Positions 42,960 through 54,813 of a stretch of 60,000 bases of DNA are shown one piece after another; the stretch's first letter is position 1; every line of letters starts with the position of its first letter. The stretch is from Cryptomeria japonica. Taxonomy: Eukaryota > Streptophyta > Pinopsida > Cupressales > Cupressaceae. Below the pieces are notes generated by a model that did not search any database, had not been told where the DNA came from, and worked only from the letters and a program-made list of their open reading frames with translations. The translations under genes and the position numbers were made by a program. The DNA lies in the NCBI RefSeq assembly GCF_030272615.1, contig NC_081412.1, positions 98,147,796 to 98,207,795 on the forward strand. The letters run 5' to 3'.

Positions 42960-45118
42960 TCAATGTATGAAGAAACTGCTCCATGAACGTCGAACAACAT
43001 TCCTCACCTTAGGAAGAAACAAAAGCAAAGGTGTATCCATGAAGTCTCCCCAATCATGAAGGGAAGATGTATGAAGAAAACTCATGATGAAAGGAATCTC
43101 TGAAAAATGCTCAAGTGTCCCCATGTCAATGCCGAAAGATACCCCCTCCAAAGGTGGTAAACTGTGCCACACTGCTGAAAAAGGCACTCCAAGATCTAGT
43201 GGAGATGGATGTAGAACATGTCCCAAAGACTCACATGTCTCCTCAAAAAATAAAGAGACCTCCTCCAACTGTTGTACATAAGTATCCACAATCATGTCAA
43301 CCTCGAAAGAATGATCATGTAGATAATGAATAAGAGGGTCAGAGTGTTCCCTCGCAACAATCCAAGAAGGATCATCTTCATCAAAGAGAAGATGAATGTC
43401 ATCAATGATGTCTCCCAAATCTGCAGTGTAGAATTCCACAAACAAACCTACAATGTCTGTCAAGTAATCATCCCATGAATCTGAAGCTGGAAGACAATGA
43501 CTATCCTGCTACACTAAATCACATGAAGGCAAAACTGTCACACTATCTGCATCATCAGGTGCAATAGGTGATGTGATATCATTATGAGGAGATGAAATAC
43601 AAGGCTCAAGAATGGGGTCACATGTGAGAATCCCCATGTTCAAGTGCCCAAAGTTCTCCTCAAAATCTGAACCATCACAAGAAGTGTGATCAACATGTGT
43701 AGAATCATCAAATGTGAAATCATCATCATCAACAAAATCTGAAAAGGAGTATAACCGAGATGCATGATCAACCACCCCAGTCGCAATGATAGCTCTAGTC
43801 TCCAAGTCTCTAATGAAAATTGACTTAGGTGTGAACTCCACAACTCTCTTAGTTGTGCCATGTGTGATTTGATAGATAGAAAGGAGATTGTTTGTCAAGT
43901 GGGGTACACACAACACGTCATTGAAGGAGTTATCCCCAATGTCAATAGATCCTTTCCCAATCACATCCTTGTATGTATGATTGCCCATCAATATCTGCAG
44001 CATGGTGCAAGGCTCAAATGTAGAGAACATAGACTGCGAAGATGCCATATGATGAGAAGCCCCTGAATCTAGAAGCCATCTCTCTGAATCATGACTGATA
44101 GTAGCACATAGAGATTTTCCTTTTCTTGTCCCAAAAGAGTGAGTCTTCCCACTTGTAGAAGCCATGAATTCTTGCCCTTTTCCTTTTGAATGTGAGGAAG
44201 TGGAAGTTGATGAATCATCCTTTTTGTAGACATTAGGCAAATCAATGTTATGCTTTTTGATGATATGTGTGAGCTCATCAATCTTCTTAGAATGGCAAGG
44301 ATGCTCCTCATGACAAACCTTTTTACAATAGGCACAAGTAGGTCTCTCCCTCATTGGTGAATTATCTCTCTTGGAAGAGGATGTATCTCCTTGTTGTGGA
44401 GAAGATGATGCTTTGTCCTTAGGCTTTGATTGCCATTTCTTCTTGTTTGAGTTGTCCTTTCCTTGATTTCCTTTGTTCCCTTGATTTGCCACTAATGCTT
44501 GAGACTTAGAAGCCTTAAGAATGCCCATACTTATCAACTTAGTTTGTTCCATCATCAACATTTCATTGAAAGCATCAAATGTAGGCATTGTGTAGCTTGA
44601 ACCCATTGTCATCCTACGGGTTTGGAAACTAGAAACAAATGCTGCATATTCTTGTGGAAGCTTGCCTATCAAGTTGAATATCAATTGAGTATCCTTCTTA
44701 TCAATGCCACAATCTTTGAGTTGTGCCCTCAACTCATTTGCCTTAGTGACATAATCTTGTATAGTATCAAAGTTCTTGGGATCCAACATGGTGAGATCAC
44801 TATCAATTTGATATCCCCTAATCTCATCAACTTGACCATATAAGTCTTGAAACTTTTTCCAAGCATCCTTGATTAGAGTACACTTCTCAATATGAAAAAT
44901 GAGATCCTTTGATACATACTTTCTTAAGGTACCAATTGCCATGATATTTTTAGTGATCCAATCCAAGTGACCAACTGGATCAACCTTAGGATCAATGGGA
45001 GCAACAATAGTTCCATCAATCTAATGAGTGAGTCCTTTTCCATAAGTTTACTCCATGCATCAATTTTTCAAGTAGCATAATTATGAGGAGTTAATAGAGG
45101 AAACTTAGAAGAACCCAT
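42960..45118 (-). pseudogene. Element C chimeric polyprotein: Gag, protease and an acidic tail
   Basis: Minus strand, ATG 45118 (MGSSKFPLLTPHNYATxK, with TGA where Trp is expected) and a frameshift near 45030, then one frame from 44966. Gag blocks: DEIRGYQIDSDLTMLDPKNF, LIFNLIGKLPQEYAAFVSSF and YTMPTFDAFNEMLMMEQTKL, clear relatives of B Gag. One knuckle, CAYCKKVCHEEHPC. Protease WLLDSGASHHMASS (DSGA intact). Pre-integrase part FTPKSIFIRDLETRAIIATG, then the copia similarity stops at SFSDFVDDDDFTFDDSTH. An unrecognised acidic tail of about 250 residues follows (TADLGDIIDDIHLLFDEDDP, HSLPPLEGVSFGIDMGTLEH), with one TAG at 43509-43511. Integrase, RT and RNase H are absent, so C needs a helper. 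Confidence 0.85.
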
Positions 45119-45910
45119 AGCAGCAAGGAAGGAACACAAGAGCACAAAAGCACAAGAGACACCCCCCCAAATTCACTCAATCAAAGTACCCCCCCAAAAA
45201 AGATGATTTTGGCACTTTATATGTAGTGCATATACAATGGGCCACTTGCAAAACAAGGCAAAGTGGACTTTTGATTTCAATTTACAACTTCTCAAAATGA
45301 GATCTAAGAGACTTCAACAAATACTGCTAGTGATCTAAACTGAGATCCAAGAAAAATGCAAGTACCAAATATGCCAAAAAAGGCCAAATACTGAAAGTAC
45401 AATTTCTACTTAAAATCACTGCAAACAGATGGCAGATTATGAAAGTAGATGAAAAAATATGTACTTTAAAAAAAAACGGCACCTGAAAAGGAGTCCATAT
45501 GAGCCCAAACGAAGCCTCCAAAGTTGTAAAAATTGGGATTTCACGATTTCTGAAAAACCTGTATCCAAAAATTAGAAAACTCCTGCACCACTGTACAGAT
45601 CATGAAATTCTACCCCAAAAGAAAAATCTGGATGAGTGAGATATCGCTATTTGAAAAATGCCTGCAAAATTATAATTTCTGGAAAATTTCCGCCGTAGCT
45701 TCAAACTTCAAATGCCTCTAGATTTGGCCTCCGAAGTCCAATTTGGATGAAACAAAAGGCAAAACTGACTTTCTTGGACCTCCTCAATCCAATGATAACC
45801 TCAGATTTGACCCATCAAGCTTCAATACAAACCTACAATAGAAAGATAAAAAATGCAAACCCCAAATAGCATCAAATTTCTCTCAATTAGCAAACCAATG
45901 ACACGCTAAT
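45119..45910 (-). other. Element C 5' leader
   Basis: About 790 noncoding bases lie between the primer-binding site and Gag, with C7-type runs near 45160-45200. Unlike B, there is no GC-rich island. No open frame of note. Confidence 0.7.
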
Positions 45911-45923
45911 GGCTCTGATACCA
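45911..45923 (-). other. Element C primer-binding site (initiator tRNA-Met type)
   Basis: Minus strand TGGTATCAGAGCC lies directly against the LTR, with the same site and the same zero spacing as in B. This supports common ancestry of B and C. Confidence 0.92.
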
Positions 45924-46388
45924 TGTGAAATTTTGCCAAGATCAAGAGACAATGGAAAGCACAAATAAGAGAGAACAAAATAGATGATAGAAATAAACTA
46001 TATTCTATCAAGATGAAAAATATGATCAATTGGATCATTAAGCATTCATTGTATACAATGAATATGAGCCTACTTATATAGGCAAGGTTATATGGATATG
46101 TGAGCACACAAACATGACATGTGGCTCAATAAGAAACAAGGGTAGGTAGGAAATAGGTGTGGGTAGGTAGGATAAATAATATAATAGTCCACATGAGGTG
46201 GATCACCCACTGAATGTGGAGTGTAACAAGATCACACCATAAAAGGTGGAAATTCTCCTACAAACACTATCCCAATGTGGCACAAACACCCAAGTGTCTC
46301 ATACCTAAACTACTATTAAATGCATGTACCTAAGTAAACTTAAGAAAGGTGTAATAATATCCATGATGAATAATTATTTACACCAACA
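45924..46388 (-). repeat. Element C 5' LTR, 465 bp
   Basis: Pair of 42157-42621, the same length with 11 substitutions. It is followed by the AGGCC duplication (46389-46393) and then by G1 protease sequence. Minus-strand TATATAAG is at 46073-46080. Confidence 0.96.
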
Positions 46389-46393
46389 AGGCC

Positions 46394-47000
46394 AAAAGAG
46401 ATCAATAGGAACATTGGGGCTTCTTTTAGATTGACAAAATAAGCTATGGTTCACAGTGATGATTTCTCCATTGTGAGGAAATTTAAGACACTTGTGGATT
46501 GGAGAAGCAATAGCCTTCATGTAAGATAGACAAGGATAGCCCAACTTCACAAAGAATTTCTCAGAGGAAGGTATGATAACAAAGTCAACATCCATGGTTT
46601 TAGCATGAACCTCAACAGGAAGGGTGATATAACCAATGGTAGGATAAGAGAAGCCATCAAATAACTTCACAACTACATTATAATCATCATATAATGGTTT
46701 CTGCAATCATAAAGTGAAAAGATACTCTTTAGTTATGACATTAACCATGCAAGAGGGATCAATCAGGGCACCACAACAAGGGATATCCTTAACCTTTGTA
46801 GCTATGTATAAAGGGCCATCAGGTGCTCTAATGGTCTCACTAGGGCAAAATGCAATACAAGGATCCTTAGGCGTATCTTTTGTCTCTATCATATTAACCA
46901 AGTTTGGAGCCAGACAGATGAGTGTTTCAGAAGAGAGAGAATTAGGCACAATCTCAATAATGTTAGAGGTATGATACGGCAAGGGATCAGTGAAAATCTT
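46394..47000 (-). pseudogene. G1 protease-like domain (catalytic site lost)
   Basis: Retropepsin-like domain of the Tat branch on the minus strand: CCGALIDPSCMVNVITKEYL, then a TGA (46707-46709), then NVVVKLFDGFSYPTIGYITL, MDVDFVIIPSSEKFFVKLGY and KAIASPIHKCLKFPHNGEI. The catalytic Asp is followed by Pro-Ser (46752-46760) instead of Ser/Thr-Gly, so it should be inactive. G2 has DPS and G3 DLV at the same place, and G2 also has the TGA (52711-52713), so these defects predate G1. The C element interrupts the end at DLFWP. Confidence 0.78.
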
Positions 47001-48649
47001 AAGATTTTGATTAGGAGGAGCAACTGATTTATTCCCTTTATCATTCACACCTTCCATATATATAGTATTATTATCAATCAAGTCTTGAACCTTATGTTTC
47101 AATGCAAAACATTTCTCAGTAGCATGACCCAGTTGATGATGAAATTGGCAAAACGAATTGTTATCAAAATGAGGAGATGCAAGTTTGGAAGGATCAACTT
47201 GTTTTATAGGAGTAAGTTTGATAACATTTCTATGTAATAACTGAGACATAATACTATGCAAAGATTCATTCAAAGGAGTAAACTGTCTTTCTCTGTGGAA
47301 AAATTTAGAAATAGGAGGCACACCTGTTGTAGCATTCACATGGTTGTTTTTGATTGAATAATTAAACTTGATGAAACTTTTTGTTGGTTTGAACTTCGCA
47401 AACGGTTGTTGAACATTCTCCCCCTTATCACTCAAAGCCATAGGAGTGGATTGCTCCATTTGACTCACAACCAGTTGATAATTGTGGAGTGTTGCACACA
47501 ATTGCGGAAAGGCAATAAACTCAGACAAAAGAAGCTTTTCCTTGATATCTTTTTGTAAATTAGAAATGAAAATTCTTTGAATATAATTATGATGTACATG
47601 AAAAGAAATTTGAGCACTCAAATGCTTATATCTACCAATGAAATCAAACACTTTCTCTTTAACACCTTGTTTACAATGCATTAAATCAGTCAAAGTGATT
47701 TTAGGACAAATGTTATTTTGAAACTGTTGGATGAAAGCATTTTCTAGTTGTTGAAAGGAAGTGATAGAATAAGAAGGCAGAGAGCAATACCATTGTAAGG
47801 CCTTATCTCTTAGGGTTCTTGTAAACTATTTTACAAGCAATCGTTCTGAAATGTTTTGACATGCATAAGAGGATCACCTTTTCTACTATAGAGTTCCAAT
47901 TGAGGGATCTCAACATGTTTAGGTGGCATGACTTTAATAATATTAAGAGAAAGTGGGCTCACAATGTCAAAGGTGGGTACACTAAACTTGGTTTAACTCA
48001 TGGAAGCAATTTGTTGTTGAAAGGAAGACAAAGTTTGGGAAAGATTGTTGATTGTAATTTCGGTACAAGAATTAAATGAAGAAGAGGGATTTCCCCCATG
48101 AGCTATGGTTGTAGGAATGACATTTTGAGTTGAAGTAGCCATGATGTTGGATGTGAAAGTAGGAAAAATAGTCATAGGATTAGTCAAAGGAATAGAGGAA
48201 TTGACTTGTGTTGAAGGTTGTGAGTAACCTAGGGTTTCGACACAACTCTTGGTAGAAAAGACATTAGAATCAACAATATGTGCAATGCCACACAATATAT
48301 CAATTCCACTCTTATCACTTTGAAGCATGCACTTAAGACCTTGAATTAATGGAAGATCTTCACTATTAAGGTATTCTTGGAACATCCATTGTGGAAAGCT
48401 ATCAAATTGATTGTCCAATGTAGAAAGTTGATCTAAAGAAGCCCTAGTTAAATATTCTTCTTCATCATGGGATCCATCAATGGGGTGAATAGGCACATGA
48501 TTAGGATGGGAAGAATTAGCATGATCCTCATTAAAGAAGTCACCCAAATTAGGCTCCATCTCCTCGGTAATTAAACCTTGGGAAGCCTTAATTATAATGC
48601 TTTGTCTAATGGGGATAGGATAGGTAGGACTAATAGTGGTAAAACTCAT
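47001..48649 (-). pseudogene. G1 Gag
   Basis: Tat/Ogre-type Gag on the minus strand, start ATG 48649 (MSFTTISPTYPIPIRQSIII). N-terminal part: ASQGLITEEMEPNLGDFFNE and GIDILCGIAHIVDSNV. Ser/Pro/Thr-rich linker (47990-48230), shorter than in G2 by about 140 bases. Capsid part, broken by frameshift and stops at 47694-47990: ITLTDLMHCKQGVKEKVFDF, IGRYKHLSAQISFHVH and RIFISNLQKDIKEKLLL. Then a zinc finger of the form CQFHHQLGHATEKC with FALKHKVQDLIDNN, the form found in Ogre/Tat Gags. Gag would package RNA. Helper-supplied enzymes would be needed for movement. Confidence 0.83.
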
Positions 48650-49742
48650 GCAATAGAGGGAAAATTTGGATTTTGAATTCTAGGATAAAGCTTGCAAAAA
48701 TTGAGTAATGCAAAATTTAAGAAAATAATGATTACACAATTTGAACTTTGTTGGAGCAAGGAAATGACACAATTTCCAAAAATGGAAGGAAATTGGAATT
48801 TTAAAATTAGGGCCAAGGGAATACCACTTAATTTTAAAATCAGGGCAGATAATAATTAACCTCTTCATTTTAAAAATTTTCTTGAAAGTTGAAATGTTGA
48901 ATTTTGAAGGTATTTCCGATTCTAGAGGTTCAAAATTTGATAAAATTAGCCAATCTTCTGGATTTAGGCTATTAAATATAGTCATAATAGTCTCTTGAAA
49001 TTTTGGGAAAAAAGTCGAGGACCGTGGCGGGAATGCACATGGTCCAACCAACTTTTTTCAAAATTTTCAGGGATGGATATTACAATGATTTTAAAGCTAA
49101 CCCCAAAAAATTGGCAAATTTTACAATCTCTAGATGGGCGAAATGAAGGCACAAAGGTGAAAATGGGACCCTATTAGGGTTTTGAAGAAAAAGAGGAATT
49201 GAATTGCAATTTGGAAAAGGGTCAAACCTAATGGATAGGGACTCCTTGGAAAATCTTTATAAATTTGACTGCAAATGAAATTGATTTGAAATTCACACAA
49301 AATCCAATTATTTTTAAAAATTAGGGTTTGATGACCTAACCACCTAATTTTGAAATTTGAATTTTGGGAAAAAGGGGGGAAATTGAAAATTTGAATTGTA
49401 GAACTGAAAACAAATATGAGAACAGTTAGAAATCTGAAAAATTAAATGGAAATCCAATTTTTGCACAAGTTCAATATGATTTTTGAAAATTAGGGTTTGA
49501 ACAAGTAACCTCTTAATTTTATAAATTTAAATTGTAAATTGAACAAGACAATGAGGAAATTGAATTTGACAATCAAAGTAATTTTCAGATCTAAGACAAC
49601 CACAAGCAATTTTTTACAAATCACAAGTTCAATTTTAATTTTAAAAACTAGGGGTTTTAATGAATTAACCACTAAGTTTGCAGAAAGCTGGAACTTGTAA
49701 ATGAAAAATATGCAATATTGTTCAAAGGATAGCATGCAAGAC
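48650..49742 (-). other. G1 5' leader
   Basis: About 1.1 kb of noncoding, strongly AT-rich sequence. It is nearly collinear with the G2 leader (54830-55920). Repeated phrases such as AATTAGGGTTTGA (49320, 49488) and AATTTTAAAA suggest internal tandem decay. No convincing open frame. Confidence 0.7.
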
Positions 49743-49755
49743 GTTGGGTTCACCA
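49743..49755 (-). other. G1 primer-binding site
   Basis: Minus strand TGGTGAACCCAAC, three bases inside the LTR. G2 carries TGGCGAACCCAAC at 55924-55936. I cannot name the tRNA with confidence. Confidence 0.7.
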
Positions 49756-49758
49756 AAA

Positions 49759-50899
49759 TGTAATGGTAGGAAAATGATGAGTGATAGATCAAGAAGAAAA
49801 CTAACCCTTTCCCTCAAAGAGAGATAAGAGTTTCACTATTGATTATCCTTCAAGAAATTTTCACCATTACATTAGGGAGATAAGGGGTAATTCACTAGAT
49901 TCAATCTCCACACAAAGATGATAGATTGAATTCTGAATGAATTAAGAATGTTATGGTGATCCCCTTATTCCTTTGTTTGATTTAGAAAGAAAATTGATTG
50001 ATTTATGTAGTACAAAAGTGACAAAGAATCGATTATAACTTGAGATCTGAATATGGGATGAAGTTGTGCACCTAGATTTGGCAGTAAAATGTTGAGACGA
50101 AGCCGCCCTGCAAATTTGACGAAAAGTTGTCCAGACCATGGTAGGAATGTACACGGTCCTCTGAAAAATTTGCGAAACAAAAAGGGTTTTTCCGCCTCTG
50201 CAAATGAAGCTTGAATTCAAAAGTATAGTTGTGCACATGTAACCTACACACAGTAAAGAGAGGGAAATGTGTTGGGATTGGGGGTTTTCCTTTAGGTCAA
50301 ACCCCAGTTTTGGAATTAACCAAGTAATGAAAGAAAGTACTTGCAAGTAGATGTAAATGAAAGACTGAATTGTAAATAACCTGAAGGGAGGTTGTAGTAG
50401 CAATGTTGATATAAATGCTTGTATGGAATTGTATGTTGAAATCAATCTCCTCTTCAATGTTGAATCCTTGACTTGAATGCAACACCTAGCCTTGAAGGGA
50501 GACTTGAGAATGCTCAATGCTGGAAAAGAATGTTTGAATGCTTGAACATATCCAACTTATGCAAATGAGAGGGCAAATGCCCCTTAAATACATGTTTGAT
50601 GGATTTGAATTTCGTCATGGGCCAACATCGAGGAGATTTTTTGCTCACTGCACAACCCACAAGACATGCTCTAGAAAGGTCCTCCCCCAAAATAGGGCAG
50701 GGACAAGGGCCCCATACCCCTGTCCTACCCTTGTCTCCAGGGAAGAGTGTGGATAGAGTGATGCGGAGGCCAAGGAAGAAGCAATTTTCACAAGACGAGC
50801 ACTCTCTGGTATCCGATCAGGCTAGAAGATTCAAGTTCGCATGCGTGAGGACCCTAATGCAGTCATAAATTGCTAGGGTCGCAATTTTATGACACTACA
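49759..50899 (-). repeat. G1 5' LTR, 1141 bp
   Basis: TGTAATGGTAGG...GACACTACA followed by the AAAAG duplication at 50900-50904. Pair of 38427-40427. Minus-strand TATTTAAGG lies at about 50583-50592, upstream of a likely start. Contains two to three GC-rich repeat units at about 50690-50745. Confidence 0.94.
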
Positions 50900-50904
50900 A
50901 AAAG

Positions 50905-51414
50905 ATTACAATGTAAAGCAAAGTTCACTAAGTGATTCTAGGTATCACAAGTAGGAAAGTATGAGCGAAGTGTATGCCCCACATTAAAGCGATCGCACAT
51001 GCCTTATCGGGAGCGATTGCTTTAAGGTAGGATACACCCAAGAGAAAGAGAAGAGAGGGAGCACGTTATTGCAAGGATTTAGCCCCCAATCGAGTTATAA
51101 ACCCAAGGATAATGAACACAAAACATGAGGTAGTGTCACTTTCCTTAGGGTCAGTACGTTGTATGATAACTCATGTATATCATGTATGTATATGCATATA
51201 ATAATCTTCATTCCCCAAAGAGGACACCACCTTAGAAGAAAGGGAAGGGAGGATTTCTTTTGAGTCAACATGAAAGAGACCAAGAGAAGATCTCAATGCT
51301 TTGCATTGTCCCCAAGTAGACATTAAGGGAACAATAGAAGAACAAGGATACATATAGAAGAATGGTCACAAAAGAGAAAGAAAGGAGAGATACATATTTG
51401 TAGTGCTAATAATG
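50905..51414 (-). other. G2 3' noncoding region
   Basis: G2 resumes here after the G1 insertion. It matches G1 at 40668-41180. No coding evidence is seen; short frames such as one around 51095-51283 are shared noncoding shadows. Confidence 0.78.
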
Positions 51415-52380
51415 CTAATCTAGCACGACATCCACCTCCTGATCTTGTTGATCACTATTTCGAGAAGGCGAGCAACATGCCAGAGGAGTGGCATCGAGCA
51501 CAACAGATGGAGCTATCACAAGATCCAAACAAGGACTATGCTCATGTTGTAAGTCACTTTGTTCGATTCTAGGAGCTAGGATTAAAGTTTGTGAAAACTC
51601 ATTCGATAAATGTTTTTCCACATCAACATACTCATACTGCCTGTCAGAAGCATTAGGATTTGTGTTACCATTATGAATTAAATTTCAACCCATTTCTTCA
51701 TCAAAGTTTAAAGCAAGAGGAGAAAGAACACGAATAGGAGTAAAACCATCATATGTTTAATGCAACTTATGATTGGGAGATGTTGGTTTAACATCTTGCT
51801 TAGGAGAACAAGGAATCATGTCAACTGTTGGAGTCTGAGGAGATTTAGTATTTTGAGGGATAGCTTCACAAGCTTGAACACGATGTCTTCGTCGAAGTTC
51901 TTTCGCACAACGATTTCATCGAGTCTTAGTGGAAGGTTGAGAAGGAGGAGGAACACTTGAAGAAGTAGGAATGATGTTACCCTTAATAGTGGAAGATTTA
52001 GGTTGAAGTCTTTTTGTTTGAACAATAGGAGAAACAAGCCTCTTCTCTCGATAAGAGGAAGAAAGTGGAACTGCGCCATAGAAAGGAGGAATATTAGGTG
52101 TAGGAAGGAGATCGAGTCCATCGTGGGGAGGAGGGATAAGTCTAACCTTAGGAAGAATATTGGGGTTATCCTTAAGAGAAGGTAAAGTCACATCCATAGG
52201 AGTAGGTGGACAATTTTCCTTCAGAGGAAGATTAGTTCTAGCTGAGAGGGGAAGAACCTCATCTTGAAGAATAATAGGAATGTCAACTGTTGGTGATCTA
52301 GGTTAACTTAAGGATAAGATCATATCATTCTTCCATTTTTGATAAGATTGAAAAAGAGCATCGCTCCTTGATGGAAGAGA
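51415..52380 (-). pseudogene. G2 family-specific tail
   Basis: Same order as in G1 on the minus strand: SYQKWKNDMILSLS, a stop at 52303-52305, VTLPSLKDNPNILPKVRLIP, PPHDGLDLLPTPNIPPFYGA and PIVQTKRLQPKSSTIKGNII, then a frameshift and HLSNEFSQTLILAPRIEQSD with LACCSPSRNSD. The Pro-rich block and the final block are conserved with G1 and, more weakly, G3. No known domain is recognised. Confidence 0.68.
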
Positions 52381-53281
52381 TTGAAATTGTTTAGGCCAAA
52401 AGAGATCAATAGGAACAACAAAGCTTCTTTTGGATGGACAAAATAAGCTATGGTTCATGGTTATGATTTCTCCATTGTGAGGAAATTTAAGACACTTGTG
52501 GATTGGAGAAGAAATAGCCTTCATGGAAGATAGCCAAGGATAGCCCAACTTCACACGGAAATGCTCAGAAGAAGTTATGATAACAAAGTTAGCATCCATG
52601 AATTTAGCATGAACCTCAATAGGAAGAGTGATAGAACCAATGGTAGGACAAGAGAAGCCATCAAATAACTTCACAACTACATTAGAAGCCTCATATAGTG
52701 GTTTATGCAATCATAAAGTGAAAAGATACTCTTTAGTTATGACATTAACCATGAAAGAGGGATCAATCAAGGCACCACGATAAGGGATATCCTTAACCTT
52801 TGCAACTATGTATAAAGGGCCATCGGGTGCTCTAATGGTCTCACTAGAGTCAAATGTAATACAAGGATCCTTAAGCAAATCTTGTGTTTATACCATATTA
52901 ACCAAATTTGGAGCCATACATATGAATGTTTCAGAAGAGAGAGAATTAGGCACAATCTCAATAACGTTAGAGGTATGAGATGGCAAGGGATTAGTGAAAA
53001 TATTAAGATTTTGATTAGGAGGAGCTACTGATTTATTCCCTTTATCATTCACACCTGCCACATATATAGTATTATTATCAATCAAGTCTTGAATCTTATT
53101 TTTCAATGCAAAACATTTCTCAGTATCCAGGTTGACGATGAAATTGGCAAAAGAAATTGTTATCAAAATGAGTAGATGCAAGTTTGGAAGGATCAACTTG
53201 TTTTATAGGAGGAAGTTTGATAACATTTCTATGTAATAACTGAGACATAATACTATGCAAAGATTCATTCAAAGGAGTAAA
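52381..53281 (-). pseudogene. G2 protease-like domain and zinc-finger linker
   Basis: Minus strand: EKCFALKNKIQDLIDNNTIY (the upstream half of the zinc finger is lost to a frameshift near 53150), then GALIDPSFMVNVITKEYLFT, TGA at 52711-52713, SNVVVKLFDGFSCPTIGSIT and KLGYPWLSSMKAISSPIHKC with LKFPHNGEIITMNHSLF. The catalytic triplet is Asp-Pro-Ser (52756-52764). It runs uninterrupted through PIDLFWPKQFQSLPSR at about 52395, which is the empty site of element C. Confidence 0.78.
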
Positions 53282-54813
53282 TTATCTTTCTCTTTGGAAA
53301 AATTTAGAAATAGGAGGCACACCTGTTGTAGCATTCACATGGTTGTTGTTGATTGGATCATTGAACTTGATGAAGCTTTTTGTTAGGTTGAACTTCACAA
53401 ATGGTTGTTGAACACTCTCCCCCTTATCACTCGGAACCATAGGAGTGGATTGCTCCATTTGACTCACATCCAGTTGATAATTGTGGAGTGTTGCGCACAA
53501 CTACGGAAAGGAAGTAACCTCAGACAAAAGAAGCTTTTCCATGATCTTTTTATAAAATAGAAATGAAAATTCTTCAAGAATATCATTATCAGGCACATGA
53601 AAAGAAATTTGATCACAGAAATGCTTATATCTACCAATGAAATCAGTCACTTTCTCTTTAACGCCTTGTTTACAATGCATTAAATCAGTCAAAGTGATTT
53701 TAGGACCAATGTTGTTTTGAAATTGTTGGATGAAAGCATTTGCTAGTTGTTGAAAGGAAGTGATAGAATAAGAAGGAATAGAGCAATACCATTGTAAAGC
53801 CTTATCTCTTAGTGTTCTTGTAAATAGTTTTGCAAGCAATCGTTGATCATAAGCAAAATCAATACACAAGGTTTGAAATATTTTGACATGCGTAAGAGGA
53901 TCACCTTTTCCATTATAGAGTTCCAATTGAGGGATCTCAACATGTTTAGGTGGCATGACTTTAACAATATCAAGAGAAGGTGGGCTAGCAACATCAAAGG
54001 TGAGCACACTAAACTTGGATTGACTCATAGAAGCAATTAGTTGTTGTAAGGAAGACATAGTTTGGGCAAGATTGTTGATTGTCATTTCGGTAGAAGAATT
54101 CATGTTAGACATAGGTGATGATTGGGTAGGAAAAAGGACACTTAAAGGAGGAATAAAGTTGTTGAAGGAATTTCCCCCTTGTGTCACACTGATTGGTTGA
54201 GGAATATTAAGAATACTCATGGAAGATATAGGTAACAATGGAGGATTAAATGAAGAAGAGGGATTGCCCCCATGACCAATGGTTGTAGGAATGACATTTT
54301 GAGTTGAAGTAGCCTTGATGTTGGATGTGAAAGTAAAAATACTAGTCATAGGACTGGTCAAAGGAATAGAGGAATTGACTTGTGTTGAAGGCTGTGAGTA
54401 ACCTAGGGTTTCAACACAACTCTTGATAGGCATGACAATAGAATCAACAATATGTGCAATGCCACACAATATACCAATTCCATTCTTATCACTTTGGAGC
54501 ATGCGCTTAAGACCTTCAATTAATGGAAGAGCTTCACTATTAGGGTATTCTTGGGACATCCATTGTTGAAAGCTATCAAAATGATTGTTCAATGTAGAAA
54601 GTTGATCTAAAGAAACCCTAGTTAAAGCTTCTTATTCATCATGGGATCCATCAATGGACACATGATTAGGATGGAAGAATTAGCATGATCCTTATTAAAG
54701 AAGTCACCCAAATTAGGCTCCATCTCCTCGGTAATTAAACCTTGGGAAGCTTTAATTCTAATGCTTCATCTAACAAGGATAGGATAGGTACGACTAAAAG
54801 TGGCAAAACGCAT
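53282..54813 (-). pseudogene. G2 Gag
   Basis: The best-preserved Gag of the family. Start near ATG 54813 (MRFATFSRTYPILV); a TAA near 54631 and one frameshift occur before the 363-codon run at 54592-53501. N-terminal FDSFQQWMSQEYPNSEALPL and GILCGIAHIVDS. Ser/Pro/Asn linker. Capsid core HVEIPQLELYNGKGDPLTHV, KLFTRTLRDKALQWYCSIPS, ITSFQQLANAFIQQFQNNIG and ITLTDLMHCKQGVKEKVTDF. This is the standard Retrotrans_gag fold by motif. It ends at a stop 53501 near LLLSEVTSFP and continues in frame as a linker (53500-53282). Confidence 0.87.
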
